Positions 1-9,526 of a DNA stretch of 55,572 bases are shown here, one piece after another. A program made the translations under genes and the position numbers. Under the pieces are notes generated by a model that ran no database searches, had not been told where the DNA came from, and saw nothing but the letters and a program-made list of their open reading frames with translations. Each line of letters starts with the position of its first letter. Positions within the stretch are counted from its first letter, which is position 1. Source of the stretch: Nitrosomonas sp. Nm34 (GTDB lineage: Bacteria > Pseudomonadota > Gammaproteobacteria > Burkholderiales > Nitrosomonadaceae); assembly GCF_900113925.1 (NCBI RefSeq), contig NZ_FORD01000022.1:1-55572 (forward strand), given 5' to 3'.

Positions 1-276
1 GCACTCAATATCAATGCGGATGTGTTTCACGAATGGGCGATGCAGGACCTGTTGCCTGAATTGCCGTCACATGCCGTCGTTGTGATGGACAATGCCACTT
101 TCCATAAGAGGCAGGATACGCAAGAGGCCATACAAAACGCTGGGCACACCCTTGAATATTTGCCCGCTTATTCTCCTGATCTTAATCCTATTGAACATAA
201 ATGGGCACAGGCCAAAGCACTGCGTAGACAACAAAACCAGACCGTTGAGATGCTCTTCAAATCCTATACATTCTGA
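1..276 (+). mobile_element. IS630-family transposase, C-terminal part (cut by window edge)
   Basis: The reading frame is open from base 1 to the TGA at 274-276, so only the last 91 residues are visible. They carry the end of the IS630/Tc1-type DDE catalytic domain: a strand ending in MDNATFHK with the second Asp, then YSPDLNPIEHKW with the catalytic Glu. The spacing fits the IS630 family. The stop is followed by a putative terminal inverted repeat (about 271-301) ending in TATA, in line with TA target choice. The same 3' end recurs at 32456-32566 and, as a solo end on the other strand, near 13234-13262. Whether the element is intact cannot be judged, because its 5' part lies outside the window. 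Confidence 0.85.
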
Positions 277-301
277 ATCATTCTTAACTGGTTAGACTAT
301 A
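271..301 (+). repeat. Putative right terminal inverted repeat of the IS630 element
   Basis: The bases around the transposase stop (TGAATCATTCTTAACTGG, then TTAGACTATA) are found again at 32540-32566 and, on the opposite strand, at 13234-13262. The recurrence of exactly this stretch at three places marks it as the IS end. The sequence right after it joins in frame to a truncated transporter gene. Confidence 0.6.
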
Positions 302-1512
302 CTTCACTTATTCCGTTAGCCATTTTTCCACTGGTTGGCGTTTTGCCGAAAGAAGAAATCGCCAAAGCCTACGGCAACGACATGATTTTACTGATGCTGG
401 GTGGATTCATGATTTCTGCTGCGATGGCGCATTCGGGAACACATTACCGCCTTGCCTTGGGCTTGATAAGGTTAGTGGGAGGAAATAGCAGCCGACGCAT
501 TGTGTTGGGTTTCATGTGTACATGTGCCTTGCTGAGCATGTGGATCTCCAATACGTCAACCACATTGATGATGCTGCCGCTTGCGCTGGCTGTGATTGAT
601 CAAAGTAGCGATAAAAAGATCGCTTTACCTCTTCTGTTATCTATCGCTTATGGTAGTAGTATTGGTGGCTTAGGTTCACCGATTGGCACTCCTCCTAATC
701 TGGTTTTCATGCAGGAATATCAGAATTTCACCGGAACAACCGTGAGTTTTACACAATGGATGAGTTGGGGGATGCCCGTTGTTCTGCTAATGGTGCCACT
801 GGCAGGATTGTGGTTGACGCGCAACCTGACTTATGTCGGCGAACTTTCCATGCCTCAGCCTGGCCCATGGCGGCTAGAAGAGCGACGTATTCTGATTATT
901 TTTGCTTTTACAGTGTTGGCCTGGGTCACCCGTACCGAACCCTTTGGGGGCTGGAGTACCTGGTTGGATGTGAAGGGAGCCTCAGATGCGACTGTTGCAC
1001 TGCTTGCTGTCATTGCCATGTTTCTGATTCCCAATGGTCGTGACGGAAAATTATTGGATTGGCAAACGGCGGTGAAAGTGCCTTGGGGCATTCTTATTCT
1101 GTTCGCTGGGGGCATCGCTATAGCTCAGGCATTTGTGGCATCTGGATTATCCAAGTCGATCGCTGAACAATCCACAGTGCTATCCCATCTGCACCCGTTG
1201 ATTATTATCGCGACCATTGCACTGATCGTGACCTTTCTGACTGAAACGACCAGTAATACCGCAACCACTGTCTTGTTGATGCCGATTCTTGGCCCGGCAG
1301 GGCTAGCTGCAGGCGTTGAGCCGGCACTGCTGATGGTACCTGCCGCCATGAGTGCGAGTTGTGGTTTTATGATGCCAGTAGGAACCCCACCCAATGCGAT
1401 TGCCTTTGGAACCGGCATGATTCCGATTGATCGGATGGTACGTGAAGGTCTGGTGCTTAATTTTATTGGGGTATTGGTCATTACCTTAGTATGTTATACA
1501 TTGGTTCCGTAG
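301..1512 (+). pseudogene. DASS/SLC13-family anion:Na+ symporter, N-terminus removed by IS630
   Basis: This is a divalent anion:sodium symporter family protein, an inner-membrane carrier of the type that takes up dicarboxylates or sulfate. Two family hallmarks are visible: WISNTSTTLMMLP followed by GSPIGTPPNLV, and TETTSNTATTVLLMP followed by PVGTPPNAIAFGTG. These are the two SNT/re-entrant-loop repeats that bind Na+ and substrate. The frame is open from the IS end, and homology-like sequence (LIPLAIFPLVGVL) starts directly beyond it. About 60-90 residues are therefore missing against the usual 450-500. The only obvious start is a TTG at 343, in mid-helix. I call it a disrupted gene; whether the remnant is expressed is unknown. 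It converges on kup. Confidence 0.8.
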
Positions 1513-1607
1513 TGAGTTTCTCAGCGTATCCATATATTTCAAGCAATTCAACTCTTAGGATAGAAGTAGTATCGTTGAAATATTCCCTGGCGAGGAAAGT
1601 GATGGGT

Positions 1608-3500
1608 TCACAATTCGACTTGTGTGCCCAGCTCAATGACACGGTTAGCTGGAATCTTGAACAGCGTCATGGCACTGGAAGCGTTGCGCGCCATAGTAAT
1701 GAACAGCTTCTCGCGCCATCGTGCCATACCTGGGAAAGAGGTGGAAATAAGTGTTTCTCGGCTGAGAAAGAATGAGGTCTCAAGCATATTGAATTTTGGC
1801 CCTAGCAGTTCACATTGTGCCAGCGTTGCGGGTACATCCGGTTGATCCAGATAGCCGAAGTGGAAGAGTGCGCGATAAAAGCCGTTCCCCAGTAATTTAG
1901 TCTCAATGCGTTCATTGGCCGGTACAAAGGGTACATCAGCAGTGATTACCGTCAGCAGCACTATTCGCTCATGCAGCACCTTATTGTGCGCAAGGTTGTG
2001 AAGCAGGGCATGAGGCACGCCTGTGGAGTTGGCGGTCAGGAACACGGCTGTACCGGGTACTCGGGTCGGAGGTTCCTTTTCGATGTTGCTAAGGAAAAAA
2101 TCAATATCGATTGCATCCGTCTGAAGGCGTTGCATCAGAATGCTGCGTCCTTTCTTCCATGTGGTCAGGAAAGCAAGAATAACTGTGGCGATGAGCAGCG
2201 GAAACCAGCCGCCGTGAAGGATCTTAGTAAGATTGGCACTGACAAAGGCGAGGTCGACCACTAGAAAAAGTAGAATGATGAGGATGGCTGCTAACCAATG
2301 CCAGCGCCACAGGCCATAAATCACAAAAAAGACCAGCAGCGTGTCAATAGCCATCGTGCCGGTTACAGCGATGCCGTAAGCTGCTGCTAGATTACTTGAG
2401 GAACCAAACCCAATTATCAGTACTACTACACCCAGCATTAGGAACCAGTTTACAAACGGAATGTAGATCTGTCCTATCTCGCGCTCTGAAGTATGTAGTA
2501 TCTGCATGCGAGGAATATAACCCAGTTGGATCGCCTGTCGAGTGACCGAGAAGACTCCGGTAATGACTGCCTGTGAAGCGATGACTGTGGCCGCGGTAGC
2601 AAGCGTAATCACGGGATAAAGCGCCCAGGAAGGGGCCATTAGATAGAACGAGCTGCGCGCTGCCGTCGGATCGCTTATCAGCAATGCTCCTTGCCCAAAA
2701 TAATTTAACAGCAGTGCCGGCCAGACAAACCCAAACCAGGCAAACTGGATCGGCCTGCGACCAAAATGCCCCATGTCGGCATAGAGCGCCTCAGCGCCAG
2801 TCACCGCCAGCACCACTGTGCCTAACACTAAAAATCCAAACCATCCATGGTGTAACAGCAGATCAAGGCCATAGGCGGGGTTTATCGCCTTGAGCACAAC
2901 CGGATACTGAATGATGTTGATGATTCCCAACCCCGCCAAAACCAGAAACCAGGCTACCATGACTGGACCAAACAATTTCCCTACCCCAGCGGTGCCGCGT
3001 GGTTGAAATAGAAACAGCATTACTAAAATAATGACTGCAAAAGGAATGACCCAGGATTCCAGTGCTGGCGTCGTAACCGCTATTCCCTCTACAGCGCTCA
3101 GTACTGAAATAGCCGGAGTAATCATTCCGTCACCGTAAAAGAGTGCCGCTCCAAACAACCCAAGTGAAGCCAACAGCCAGCGTAATCGTGAATTAGCTTT
3201 CCCTACCCGCTGAGTCAATGCAATGAGTGCCATGATGCCACCTTCACCTTTATTATCTGCGCGCATCATGAAAAGTACATACTTGACAGATACCACAATT
3301 GTGAGTGCCCAGAAGACCAGTGAGAGAAAACCCAGTATGTTCTGTGGCTCTGGTGAGAGCGCATGGGTACCGCTAAAAGCCTCCTTCATGGCATAAAGCG
3401 GACTGGTGCCGATATCACCGTAAACGACACCTATTGCTCCTACCATAAGTGCAAGTATTCCCTTGTTGCTGGAAGTTTGATGAGAGTGAGATATGGTCAT
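1608..3500 (-). CDS. kup: Kup/TrkD-type potassium uptake protein
   Basis: Low-affinity K+ uptake permease of the KUP/HAK/KT family in the inner membrane, probably K+:H+ symport. The 630-residue length is typical. The N-terminus carries the family signature GVVYGDIGTSPLYA at residues 24-37, followed by about twelve hydrophobic segments and a C-terminal soluble domain (from about residue 450), as expected. The ATG at 3500 starts a protein with the usual short hydrophilic leader. It reads toward the truncated anion symporter and is divergent from the MFS gene at 3727, with a 226-bp shared upstream region in which I see no clear operator. Confidence 0.95.
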   Translation of the reverse strand: MTISHSHQTSSNKGILALMVGAIGVVYGDIGTSPLYAMKEAFSGTHALSPEPQNILGFLSLVFWALTIVVSVKYVLFMMRADNKGEGGIMALIALTQRVGKANSRLRWLLASLGLFGAALFYGDGMITPAISVLSAVEGIAVTTPALESWVIPFAVIILVMLFLFQPRGTAGVGKLFGPVMVAWFLVLAGLGIINIIQYPVVLKAINPAYGLDLLLHHGWFGFLVLGTVVLAVTGAEALYADMGHFGRRPIQFAWFGFVWPALLLNYFGQGALLISDPTAARSSFYLMAPSWALYPVITLATAATVIASQAVITGVFSVTRQAIQLGYIPRMQILHTSEREIGQIYIPFVNWFLMLGVVVLIIGFGSSSNLAAAYGIAVTGTMAIDTLLVFFVIYGLWRWHWLAAILIILLFLVVDLAFVSANLTKILHGGWFPLLIATVILAFLTTWKKGRSILMQRLQTDAIDIDFFLSNIEKEPPTRVPGTAVFLTANSTGVPHALLHNLAHNKVLHERIVLLTVITADVPFVPANERIETKLLGNGFYRALFHFGYLDQPDVPATLAQCELLGPKFNMLETSFFLSRETLISTSFPGMARWREKLFITMARNASSAMTLFKIPANRVIELGTQVEL

Positions 3501-3726
3501 GATAGAAAATAGTTTTCAGACCTTCGATTGTGTGTGGTTTCTAATCCTGACCCTTGAAACGAAACTGATCCTGTCTTGTCTCATGAAAGGTTATCAAGAA
3601 AATGTGGTAAAAAGTTATTATTGGAAGAAATGTAAATGCTTGAGCAGAAAATGGAATAATAAAACTTTTGGTTGAGTGAAGTTATTTATATCTTACCAAA
3701 GATAGCACTTTTAAGAAGTAACATTT

Positions 3727-5001
3727 ATGGAAAATACTCCTTTTGCAAGTCAGCAATTGATTAACAGCCGTTATGTTAATCATCTTATTTTTCTCTTCGG
3801 TATTGTTTATTTCGCCCAGGGTATTGCTCAATCGGGGGGCCTTATCAGCCTGCCTCTTAACTATTATCTTAAGGAAGTTATGCAATTGGACGAGTTAGGT
3901 GCGACTAATTACCTGGCCATTTTAACAATTCCTTGGGTGATTAAGCCTGTTTATGGCTTAGTTAGCGATTTTATTTCTCTGTTTGGATATCGTCGTAAGT
4001 CTTGGCTGTTAGTTTTAAACCTACTTACTTGCATTGGCTATTTCTGGTTAGCTGAAATAGCAGATAGCGACCAATTAATTATGGCACTTCTTCTAACCGC
4101 CATAGGAACAGCCGCCGCAGATGTTATTATTGATGCTTTAATGGTAGAAAACGGCCGGAAATTTAATATGACTGCTCATTTTCAGGCTGTGCAGTGGTTT
4201 TGGCTTTGTGTCGCTCAAATAATTACTTCAATATTAGGCGGATGGTTAGCAGAAATGGCTGATCCTGGTACAGGTTTACGTACAGCGGCGATCATTACTA
4301 TGGTCGCTCCCGTAATCATAGCCATTCTTAGCTGGCTGATAGTAGAAGAAGAAAAAACTGCAATGGATCTCGCTTCATTGAAAGCCACTGTTGCGGGTTT
4401 ACGTGAAACTTTTCGGAGTCGATTACTCTGGGCCACGATATTATTTTTAATTTTATGGAATTTTAGCCCAGGCTTTGGCATTCCTATCTACTACTTTATG
4501 ACTGACACGCTCAATTTTTCACAATCATTTATCGGCCATCTAGGAGCGATAAGCTCAGTGGGCTCAATTCTAGGGGCTTGGCTCTATGGGAAATACATGA
4601 GTAACCGCAGTATGGAGTATCAGCTCGTTTTCAGCATTCTTACAAGCGCGCTTAGCACGTTTTCCTACCTGGGTGCGATCATGCCAACTTCTTACAGTGG
4701 CCTGTTGTTCATTGCTTTGTCTTTCTTCTTTGGTATTACGAGTATGGTCGCTCTGCTAGCTGTTCTTACCCTTGCAGCTAGAGCCTGCCCTGAGAGATCG
4801 GAAGGCTTTACTTTTGCCTTGCTGATGTCGATAGTAAATGGCTGTGCTCAGTTATCCGCTATGATGGGTTCCTGGATGTTGATTAACTGGTTTGAAGGAT
4901 ATTTAGCGCCCCTCATTATTCTCTCAGGTGCGGCTACTTTATTTTGTTTATTCCTTTTGCCTAGTTTCAAGATTAAAAAAATGGTTGTAGTAAGTCCATG
5001 A
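3727..5001 (+). CDS. MFS transporter of the BT1 (folate-biopterin transporter) family
   Basis: Major-facilitator-type inner-membrane protein of 424 residues with about twelve hydrophobic segments. The N-terminal half matches the BT1/FBT pattern: YFAQGIAQSGGLISLPLNYY, then LTIPWVIKPVYGLVSDF and a GYRRKSW loop between the second and third helices. Relatives carry folates or pterins in protozoa, plants and cyanobacteria; the bacterial substrate is generally unknown, so I name none. The ATG at 3727 is preceded by a weak purine-rich stretch. It is divergent from kup and stands alone; the next gene is 458 bp away. Confidence 0.8.
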   Translation: MENTPFASQQLINSRYVNHLIFLFGIVYFAQGIAQSGGLISLPLNYYLKEVMQLDELGATNYLAILTIPWVIKPVYGLVSDFISLFGYRRKSWLLVLNLLTCIGYFWLAEIADSDQLIMALLLTAIGTAAADVIIDALMVENGRKFNMTAHFQAVQWFWLCVAQIITSILGGWLAEMADPGTGLRTAAIITMVAPVIIAILSWLIVEEEKTAMDLASLKATVAGLRETFRSRLLWATILFLILWNFSPGFGIPIYYFMTDTLNFSQSFIGHLGAISSVGSILGAWLYGKYMSNRSMEYQLVFSILTSALSTFSYLGAIMPTSYSGLLFIALSFFFGITSMVALLAVLTLAARACPERSEGFTFALLMSIVNGCAQLSAMMGSWMLINWFEGYLAPLIILSGAATLFCLFLLPSFKIKKMVVVSP

Positions 5002-5231
5002 ACATACTGAACGTAGAGGTTGTGTCGTTCGAACCACTTCAGTCTCATGCTATACAGCTTGCTCAACATTAAGCTTGCGCAAAGATAGAAGCGGCATAAG
5101 TATATGAGCTTTTTTGTGCTTGCCTGATTTAAGGCGCATTTTATGCTATTACCTTGCCAACCATAATACAATACGTTTATTCAAAATATTCAGGCAATCA
5201 ACCTTGCCTATTAATTCATAGAATAGTCCCT

Positions 5232-5334
5232 ATTCCATTTCCAGATCAAGGCTGACTTTGTCGGTTTCTCCTTGCCGTATGATTGATACTGTCTGCGGCT
5301 CACCGGCGCGCCATGTTTGATTTGGAAATGTAAT
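5232..5334 (+). repeat. 100-bp palindromic element, copy 1
   Basis: Starts with ATTCCATTTCCAGATCAAG and ends with TTTGATTTGGAAATG, so the ends are inverted repeats of one another. The middle carries the family core GACTTTGTCGGTTTC, CTTGCCGTATGATTGATA and CTGCGGCTC. It lies between the MFS gene and the SRPBCC gene and fills most of the informative part of that 458-bp gap. See the finding on the repeat family for all copies. Confidence 0.85.
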
Positions 5335-5459
5335 GAAGCAAATTTATCCTTGTGATGCATCTTCCCTTCAGGTATTTTTGTTCAATGTCAATTTAATACT
5401 TATGTGAAACTTCCATTAAATATTGATTTAATAGATATTCAAGGAGGAAGATTGGTGTA

Positions 5460-6098
5460 GTGAAAAAATATATTAAAGTTGTTTTTGGAATACTTTGCCT
5501 GATCTCAACGCTGTCCCTTGCCGCTACACCCGATTTCGGCTCGGATGGTCTCAAAGATCTGGATAGTGATCAAAGACAACGGCTTGCTAGTGGCGAGATT
5601 GTGTTTACTATTAGTCATTTGACTGGGCATGAACACTCGAGATTGATCCAGGCTGCCGTTATCTTTAATCAAAATACTGAAAAGACGTGGGAATTACTTT
5701 CTCGTATTGAAGATCAGGTTAAATACCTTGAAGAGCTCGAAGAGGCCAAAGTCATCGCTAAGCGCCCTCAACAGGAAACGGTTGAATTTAAAACCAGATT
5801 CGCCTTCTTGACTCTTATTAACCGTGTCAATCTTACCTTTGATAAGGAAGGGCTTAATTTCTTTTGGAAGCTGGATCCAAAATTTGATAATGACCTTACA
5901 GATTTGCGCGGCCTTTGGCGCTTCTATTCGTTTGGTCAAGCCAAAACCCTGGGTCGTTACGGTTGTGTAGTATCGCTGAAAAATGTTCCGATCTTTATCG
6001 AAGATCTATTCAAGAAAAAACTGATAGCACGTACGCTGATCAGCGTGAAAAAGTATGTTGATTTAGGCGGCATGGAGGAGAGTACTGATCTCTTTTAG
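5460..6098 (+). CDS. SRPBCC/START-like protein, exported, function unknown
   Basis: 212 residues with an N-terminal signal peptide (hydrophobic stretch residues 8-22, likely cut after LAA). The rest looks like the SRPBCC (START/polyketide-cyclase-like) fold: alternating beta strands and a long C-terminal helix, with a segment around TWELLSRIEDQVKYLEELEE that resembles the small helices after strand 1. Such proteins bind hydrophobic ligands; none can be named. The GTG start at 5460 is preferred because a strong AAGGAGGA sits at 5441-5448; the GTG at 5455 runs straight into a stop. It is a single gene flanked by two copies of the 100-bp element. Confidence 0.6.
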   Translation: MKKYIKVVFGILCLISTLSLAATPDFGSDGLKDLDSDQRQRLASGEIVFTISHLTGHEHSRLIQAAVIFNQNTEKTWELLSRIEDQVKYLEELEEAKVIAKRPQQETVEFKTRFAFLTLINRVNLTFDKEGLNFFWKLDPKFDNDLTDLRGLWRFYSFGQAKTLGRYGCVVSLKNVPIFIEDLFKKKLIARTLISVKKYVDLGGMEESTDLF

Positions 6099-6248
6099 CA
6101 CAGCAATAAAGATATTGCCTTTCGTGGCCCATATTTCATGACCACTGACAAAAATGATGAGTAATAGCACATGGAGATAAAATACAGTGTAAAGAGGTAT
6201 TTAAGCCGGATTTACTTTATTTTATGCTGAATCAAACCTGAATCCGCT

Positions 6249-6346
6249 ATTCCTAAATCAAAGCTGACTTTGTCGGTTTCACCTTGCCGTATTATTGATA
6301 GTGTCTGCATTTCGCCTTCGCTTCATTTTTGATTTAGAAACGGAAT
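6249..6346 (+). repeat. 100-bp palindromic element, copy 2
   Basis: ATTCCTAAATCAAAGCTGAC at the left and TTTTTGATTTAGAAACGGAA at the right form the inverted ends. The core GACTTTGTCGGTTTCACC, TTGCCGTATTATTGATA and TCGCCTTCGCTTCAT is nearly identical to the other copies. It lies in the 636-bp gap between the SRPBCC gene and smbP. Confidence 0.85.
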
Positions 6347-6539
6347 AACAAATACTGCCAGATTGACAGATAACCGTATAACTCAGCATGCTAGCTCGGA
6401 TAAATCGATTGAAACTCGTGATCGTAATCCTTGATTAGAACAAACGTGTCTGAAAAAATGATATGAATAAAAACTATCCCCATAGTTGACAGCAGCTATC
6501 CATTCCCAAGGTAGGCCAGAGTAGTTGAGATACTAATCT

Positions 6540-6574
6540 ATTGCTTGGATAAATTGCCAAACTATCTAAGCAAT
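6540..6574 (+). promoter_or_regulatory. Inverted repeat upstream of smbP
   Basis: ATTGCTTGGATA (6540-6551) is matched by TATCTAAGCAAT (6563-6574), a 12-bp arm pair with a single mismatch around an 11-nt centre, followed by a T-rich stretch (TATTGTTTTCTT). It lies about 160 bp before the smbP start. It could be an operator for a dimeric metal regulator or a terminator for transcripts entering from the left; the sequence does not decide. Confidence 0.4.
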
Positions 6575-6734
6575 ATTGTTTTCTTGCAATATATGTTATA
6601 AAGCAAATGCGTGCTACGAATCTGAGAGAGCTACTCAGTAGCTGATTCTTTTCCAGAAGTTGTGGAGTTGAATGGCACGATTGTTGCGCGTGTTTTGACA
6701 TGATTAATCTTTAACCAAATAAGGAGTAATTGTC

Positions 6735-7109
6735 ATGAAAACAATATCAGCTATTTTTTCAATTGCAATGTTGGCATTTTTCTTGAGCATCCCCGCTTAT
6801 GCAAAAGATACAGAAGATGGAGCTGGAGAGTTTAAAAAACATAAAGCAGATGCAACACGACATCTTGAAGAGGCGATAAAGCACGGAAAGATGGGTCATG
6901 CCACAGAGCTGTCCAAGCATGCGAAGCAAAGCCTGGAACATGCTAAAAAAGCTAAGGAATCGGGTGCTGATGCTCATATGGATCAGGCGATTGAGCATTT
7001 AGAAGAGGCCATTAAGCATGCTGATATGGGGCATGCCGAGGAAGGAACCAAACATGCCGAAGAAGCCTTGACTCATTTGCATGAATCTAAAGCGAGCAAA
7101 AAGGATTAA
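6735..7109 (+). CDS. smbP: SmbP-like small periplasmic metal-binding protein
   Basis: 124 residues: a signal peptide (cut after AYA, residue 23), then about 100 residues rich in His, Lys, Glu and Ala. Two related blocks, HLEEAIKHGKMGHATE and HLEEAIKHADMGHAEE, are each followed by KHA-type heptads, with His spaced for one face of a helix. This fits SmbP of Nitrosomonas europaea, a periplasmic helical-bundle protein that binds Cu2+ and other divalent metals and is thought to buffer copper. Ammonia oxidisers need much copper for ammonia monooxygenase. The start is set by AAGGAG at 6721-6726, eight bases before the ATG. It is a single-gene unit. Confidence 0.85.
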   Translation: MKTISAIFSIAMLAFFLSIPAYAKDTEDGAGEFKKHKADATRHLEEAIKHGKMGHATELSKHAKQSLEHAKKAKESGADAHMDQAIEHLEEAIKHADMGHAEEGTKHAEEALTHLHESKASKKD

Positions 7110-7128
7110 ATGGTAGAAAGTAGGTGCT

Positions 7129-7145
7129 CCTCAGCATAGCTGAGG
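7129..7145 (+). terminator. Weak stem-loop after smbP
   Basis: CCTCAGC and GCTGAGG form a perfect 7-bp stem around ATA, 20 bp past the smbP stop. There is no T-run after it, so intrinsic termination is doubtful; it may only protect the 3' end of the mRNA. Confidence 0.3.
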
Positions 7146-7850
7146 AATGGTGGAGGGGTATCTTTTCCCAACCTGGGCCATTTAACGTGGATGTTTCAAT
7201 TAAATAGAGTAAAGTTGCGTGGTTTTGCGAGTGCAGGGCAAGGCGCAACGATGTGGAATAGTCGTGTCATTCCAAGGAGTTGTAATATAGCCATGTGCTT
7301 GCAGAATCACCAATCCGTAACGGCGCGAAATACCCAGAAGGTAAGAATGAAATCTACAGGGCAGTTAGCATTATCACCCTCATTAGCCGCTGGGGGTATT
7401 CTCAGTCATTCAGCTCGAATGCTTCCAAGCGAAAGTAATATGAATCTCAGCCGTGTAAGTATGCTTCATACGAAACAAACTGTGCTGCAACCGTCCTGCT
7501 TTCTCTGGTGGACCACACTAATGTAACAAATAATTGGTAATGAAATTCACAATGCCTACTTTCCTGATGAACCGTGAACCTTAGGCTGTCTCCTGCATTT
7601 TTAATTGGAGAGTTAAACCATGCCCTATAGAAGCATTTTGAAATTTTCTCAATTATCAGAATGGGGCAGCTATGCATGATCGTATATTGTTCCAGGCATA
7701 AATGCGGTGGCGTCTTTGGTACAGGAAGAGGCCGTGCGGTTCATTGCGCTTACCTCGCCTCGGATTACTACATACCGACCCGTTTCCACGGTTTACCTTT
7801 GCGTCATGTTTGATGTGAAAATAAAATGATTTACAATTTGGAATAATTCC
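7146..7850. other. About 700 bp with no supportable gene; fragment of the 100-bp element at its right end
   Basis: Open frames here (for example 7191-7526) have no recognisable protein features. At about 7788-7826 the stretch GGTTTACCTTTGCGTCATG followed by TTTGATGTGAAAAT resembles the right end of the 100-bp palindromic element, so a decayed copy probably lies here. The rest looks like non-coding or fully decayed sequence. Confidence 0.4.
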
Positions 7851-8477
7851 ATGTCATCTAAACTTTTGTTTCTGTCTGGTGCATCAGGTGATACCCAGTT
7901 CTGGCTGCCTGTGGCTAATTTACTTACTTATCCTGCAGAAAAAGTTTATTTGGAATGGCCGGGGTTGGGGTTTATGCCGTCTGATCCCAAGGTGAACAGC
8001 ATGCATGGTTTGGTAGATTTAGTGGCTGCCGAAGTAGATCAACCTGTTGCTATCATCGCACAGTCGATAGGAAGCATCATGGCGATCCAGGCCACACTCA
8101 AGAAACCTGAACTCATCACTCATTTGGTATTGGCGGCTACCTCAGGCGGTATAGATTTGGAGAGCTTTGGGGCGCAGGATTGGCGTCCACTCATTCATGC
8201 TGCTCATCCGTCTTTCCCTCGTTGGTTGCCGGAATACGATGAAGACTTGACGCCTCAGCTCCACAAGATCAAGGCTCCCACCTTGCTGTTATGGGGTGCT
8301 GCCGATCCGATCAGTCCTGTCAGTGTGGGTCTGCGCCTTGCTGTGTTGATGCCAAATGCCAACTTGCACATTGTGCCAGGCGGTGACCACAATTTGGTCA
8401 TGGTCCATGCTAAAGAGATCTCGCCGCTGATTGATGCGCATCTTGCCAAATCAACCTCAGTTACCAGTCAAGTTTAA
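7851..8477 (+). CDS. Alpha/beta hydrolase
   Basis: 208 residues with an alpha/beta-hydrolase layout. The likely nucleophile is Ser72 in AQSIGS, the acid Asp152 in LLWGAADPIS and the base His180 in GGDHNLV. It is short for the fold and has little of a cap domain. The N-terminus lacks a signal peptide, so it is probably cytoplasmic. The substrate cannot be told. It is followed after three bases by a second alpha/beta hydrolase, so the two are almost certainly co-transcribed. No strong Shine-Dalgarno sequence precedes the ATG. Confidence 0.8.
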   Translation: MSSKLLFLSGASGDTQFWLPVANLLTYPAEKVYLEWPGLGFMPSDPKVNSMHGLVDLVAAEVDQPVAIIAQSIGSIMAIQATLKKPELITHLVLAATSGGIDLESFGAQDWRPLIHAAHPSFPRWLPEYDEDLTPQLHKIKAPTLLLWGAADPISPVSVGLRLAVLMPNANLHIVPGGDHNLVMVHAKEISPLIDAHLAKSTSVTSQV

Positions 8478-8480
8478 ACA

Positions 8481-9383
8481 ATGCTTCACATTGTTCATGC
8501 GCCAGCTTTCATTGCGTTAATCATTCTTATCGTTATCTGTGGCATAGCAGTGATAGCTATCGGTATCATGGCTGGAGGTGAGCTCTGCCGTCCTGCACAA
8601 CGATCCGTCGGTAGTCCCCCGGCTGATTTGCCTGTCGAAACATTTACATTGCAAAGTCCTCCAAATGAAACGAGCGAGCTGGTGGTTTCAGGATGGCTCA
8701 TACGTGGAGCACCTGGAATGGGTGTGGTTTTGCTGTTGCATGGTTTGCGCAATGATCGACGCCAGATGCTGGACCGTGTTAGATTTCTAGTGCGGGCAGG
8801 CTATTCGGTCATGCTGATCGATCTTCCTGCCCATGGTGAAAGTAGTGGGGAATATATTACTTTTGGTTATCGGGAGGCTGAGGGAGTCGAGGCTGCCATG
8901 CGAAATCTGGTCGAGTCATTTCCACATGAAAAGATTGCTGTGATTGGCGTTTCCTTGGGCGCGGCATCGCTCGTGCTCTCGAAAGCATCTCCTGCTCCGA
9001 GTGCTGTGGTGCTGGAATCAATGTACCCGACCATTGAAGAAGCCATTGCGCGCAGGTTGCAGAAGCGGCTTGGTCCACTGGGAAGTTTGCTTACGCCGCT
9101 ATTCCTTTGGCAATTACCCATCCGGCTGGGCGTTACAGCTGATCGGCTTCGTCCTATCACCAATCTTGCTGCCTTACATAGCCCGGTATTCATCATGTCA
9201 GGGTCAGAAGATCTGCACCCCACAGTTGCAGAAACACAATGCCTGTTTGAATCCGCTAATTCACCTAAAGAACTGTGGATCGTTGAAGGTGCCGCCCACA
9301 TTAACCTCCACGCGCATAATCCCAAAGAATACGAAGCCAGGGTGTCTGCTTTTTTGCAAAAATATCTGCGGGATGGAGGTTAG
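8481..9383 (+). CDS. Membrane-anchored alpha/beta hydrolase
   Basis: 300 residues. An N-terminal hydrophobic segment (about residues 8-31) should anchor it in the inner membrane with the enzyme domain outside or, less likely, inside. The hydrolase core shows an oxyanion loop (LLLHGLRNDR), nucleophile Ser158 in GVSLGAAS, Asp near 242 in GSEDLHPT and His near 273 in GAAHINLH. It resembles BAAT/YfhR-like serine hydrolases. The start lies three bases after the previous hydrolase stop, so translation may be coupled. The substrate is unknown. Confidence 0.8.
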   Translation: MLHIVHAPAFIALIILIVICGIAVIAIGIMAGGELCRPAQRSVGSPPADLPVETFTLQSPPNETSELVVSGWLIRGAPGMGVVLLLHGLRNDRRQMLDRVRFLVRAGYSVMLIDLPAHGESSGEYITFGYREAEGVEAAMRNLVESFPHEKIAVIGVSLGAASLVLSKASPAPSAVVLESMYPTIEEAIARRLQKRLGPLGSLLTPLFLWQLPIRLGVTADRLRPITNLAALHSPVFIMSGSEDLHPTVAETQCLFESANSPKELWIVEGAAHINLHAHNPKEYEARVSAFLQKYLRDGG

Positions 9384-9526
9384 CTTTTAGCGTAATTGTG
9401 GCACAAAGAAAACCTGCATTTGGAGTGGCTTCTTCTGTTGTTTTATTGGTCAAAAGAATCTAAGGGTGATAATGCAATTCGTAAGAAGTCGCTATTTTGA
9501 TAATTTTTGAAAAGGGAAGTTTGATC

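Noticed and set aside
3493..3675. 60-codon frame between kup and the MFS gene
   Set aside because: Overlaps the kup start, with Lys/Trp-rich random composition and no ribosome site.
5002..5231. Possible small gene after the MFS gene (a minus-strand frame 4848-5171)
   Set aside because: Largely overlaps the MFS gene and shows no protein features.
7191..7526. 111-codon open frame on the plus strand after smbP
   Set aside because: No recognisable domain, poor composition for a protein and no ribosome site; the area also holds a repeat fragment.
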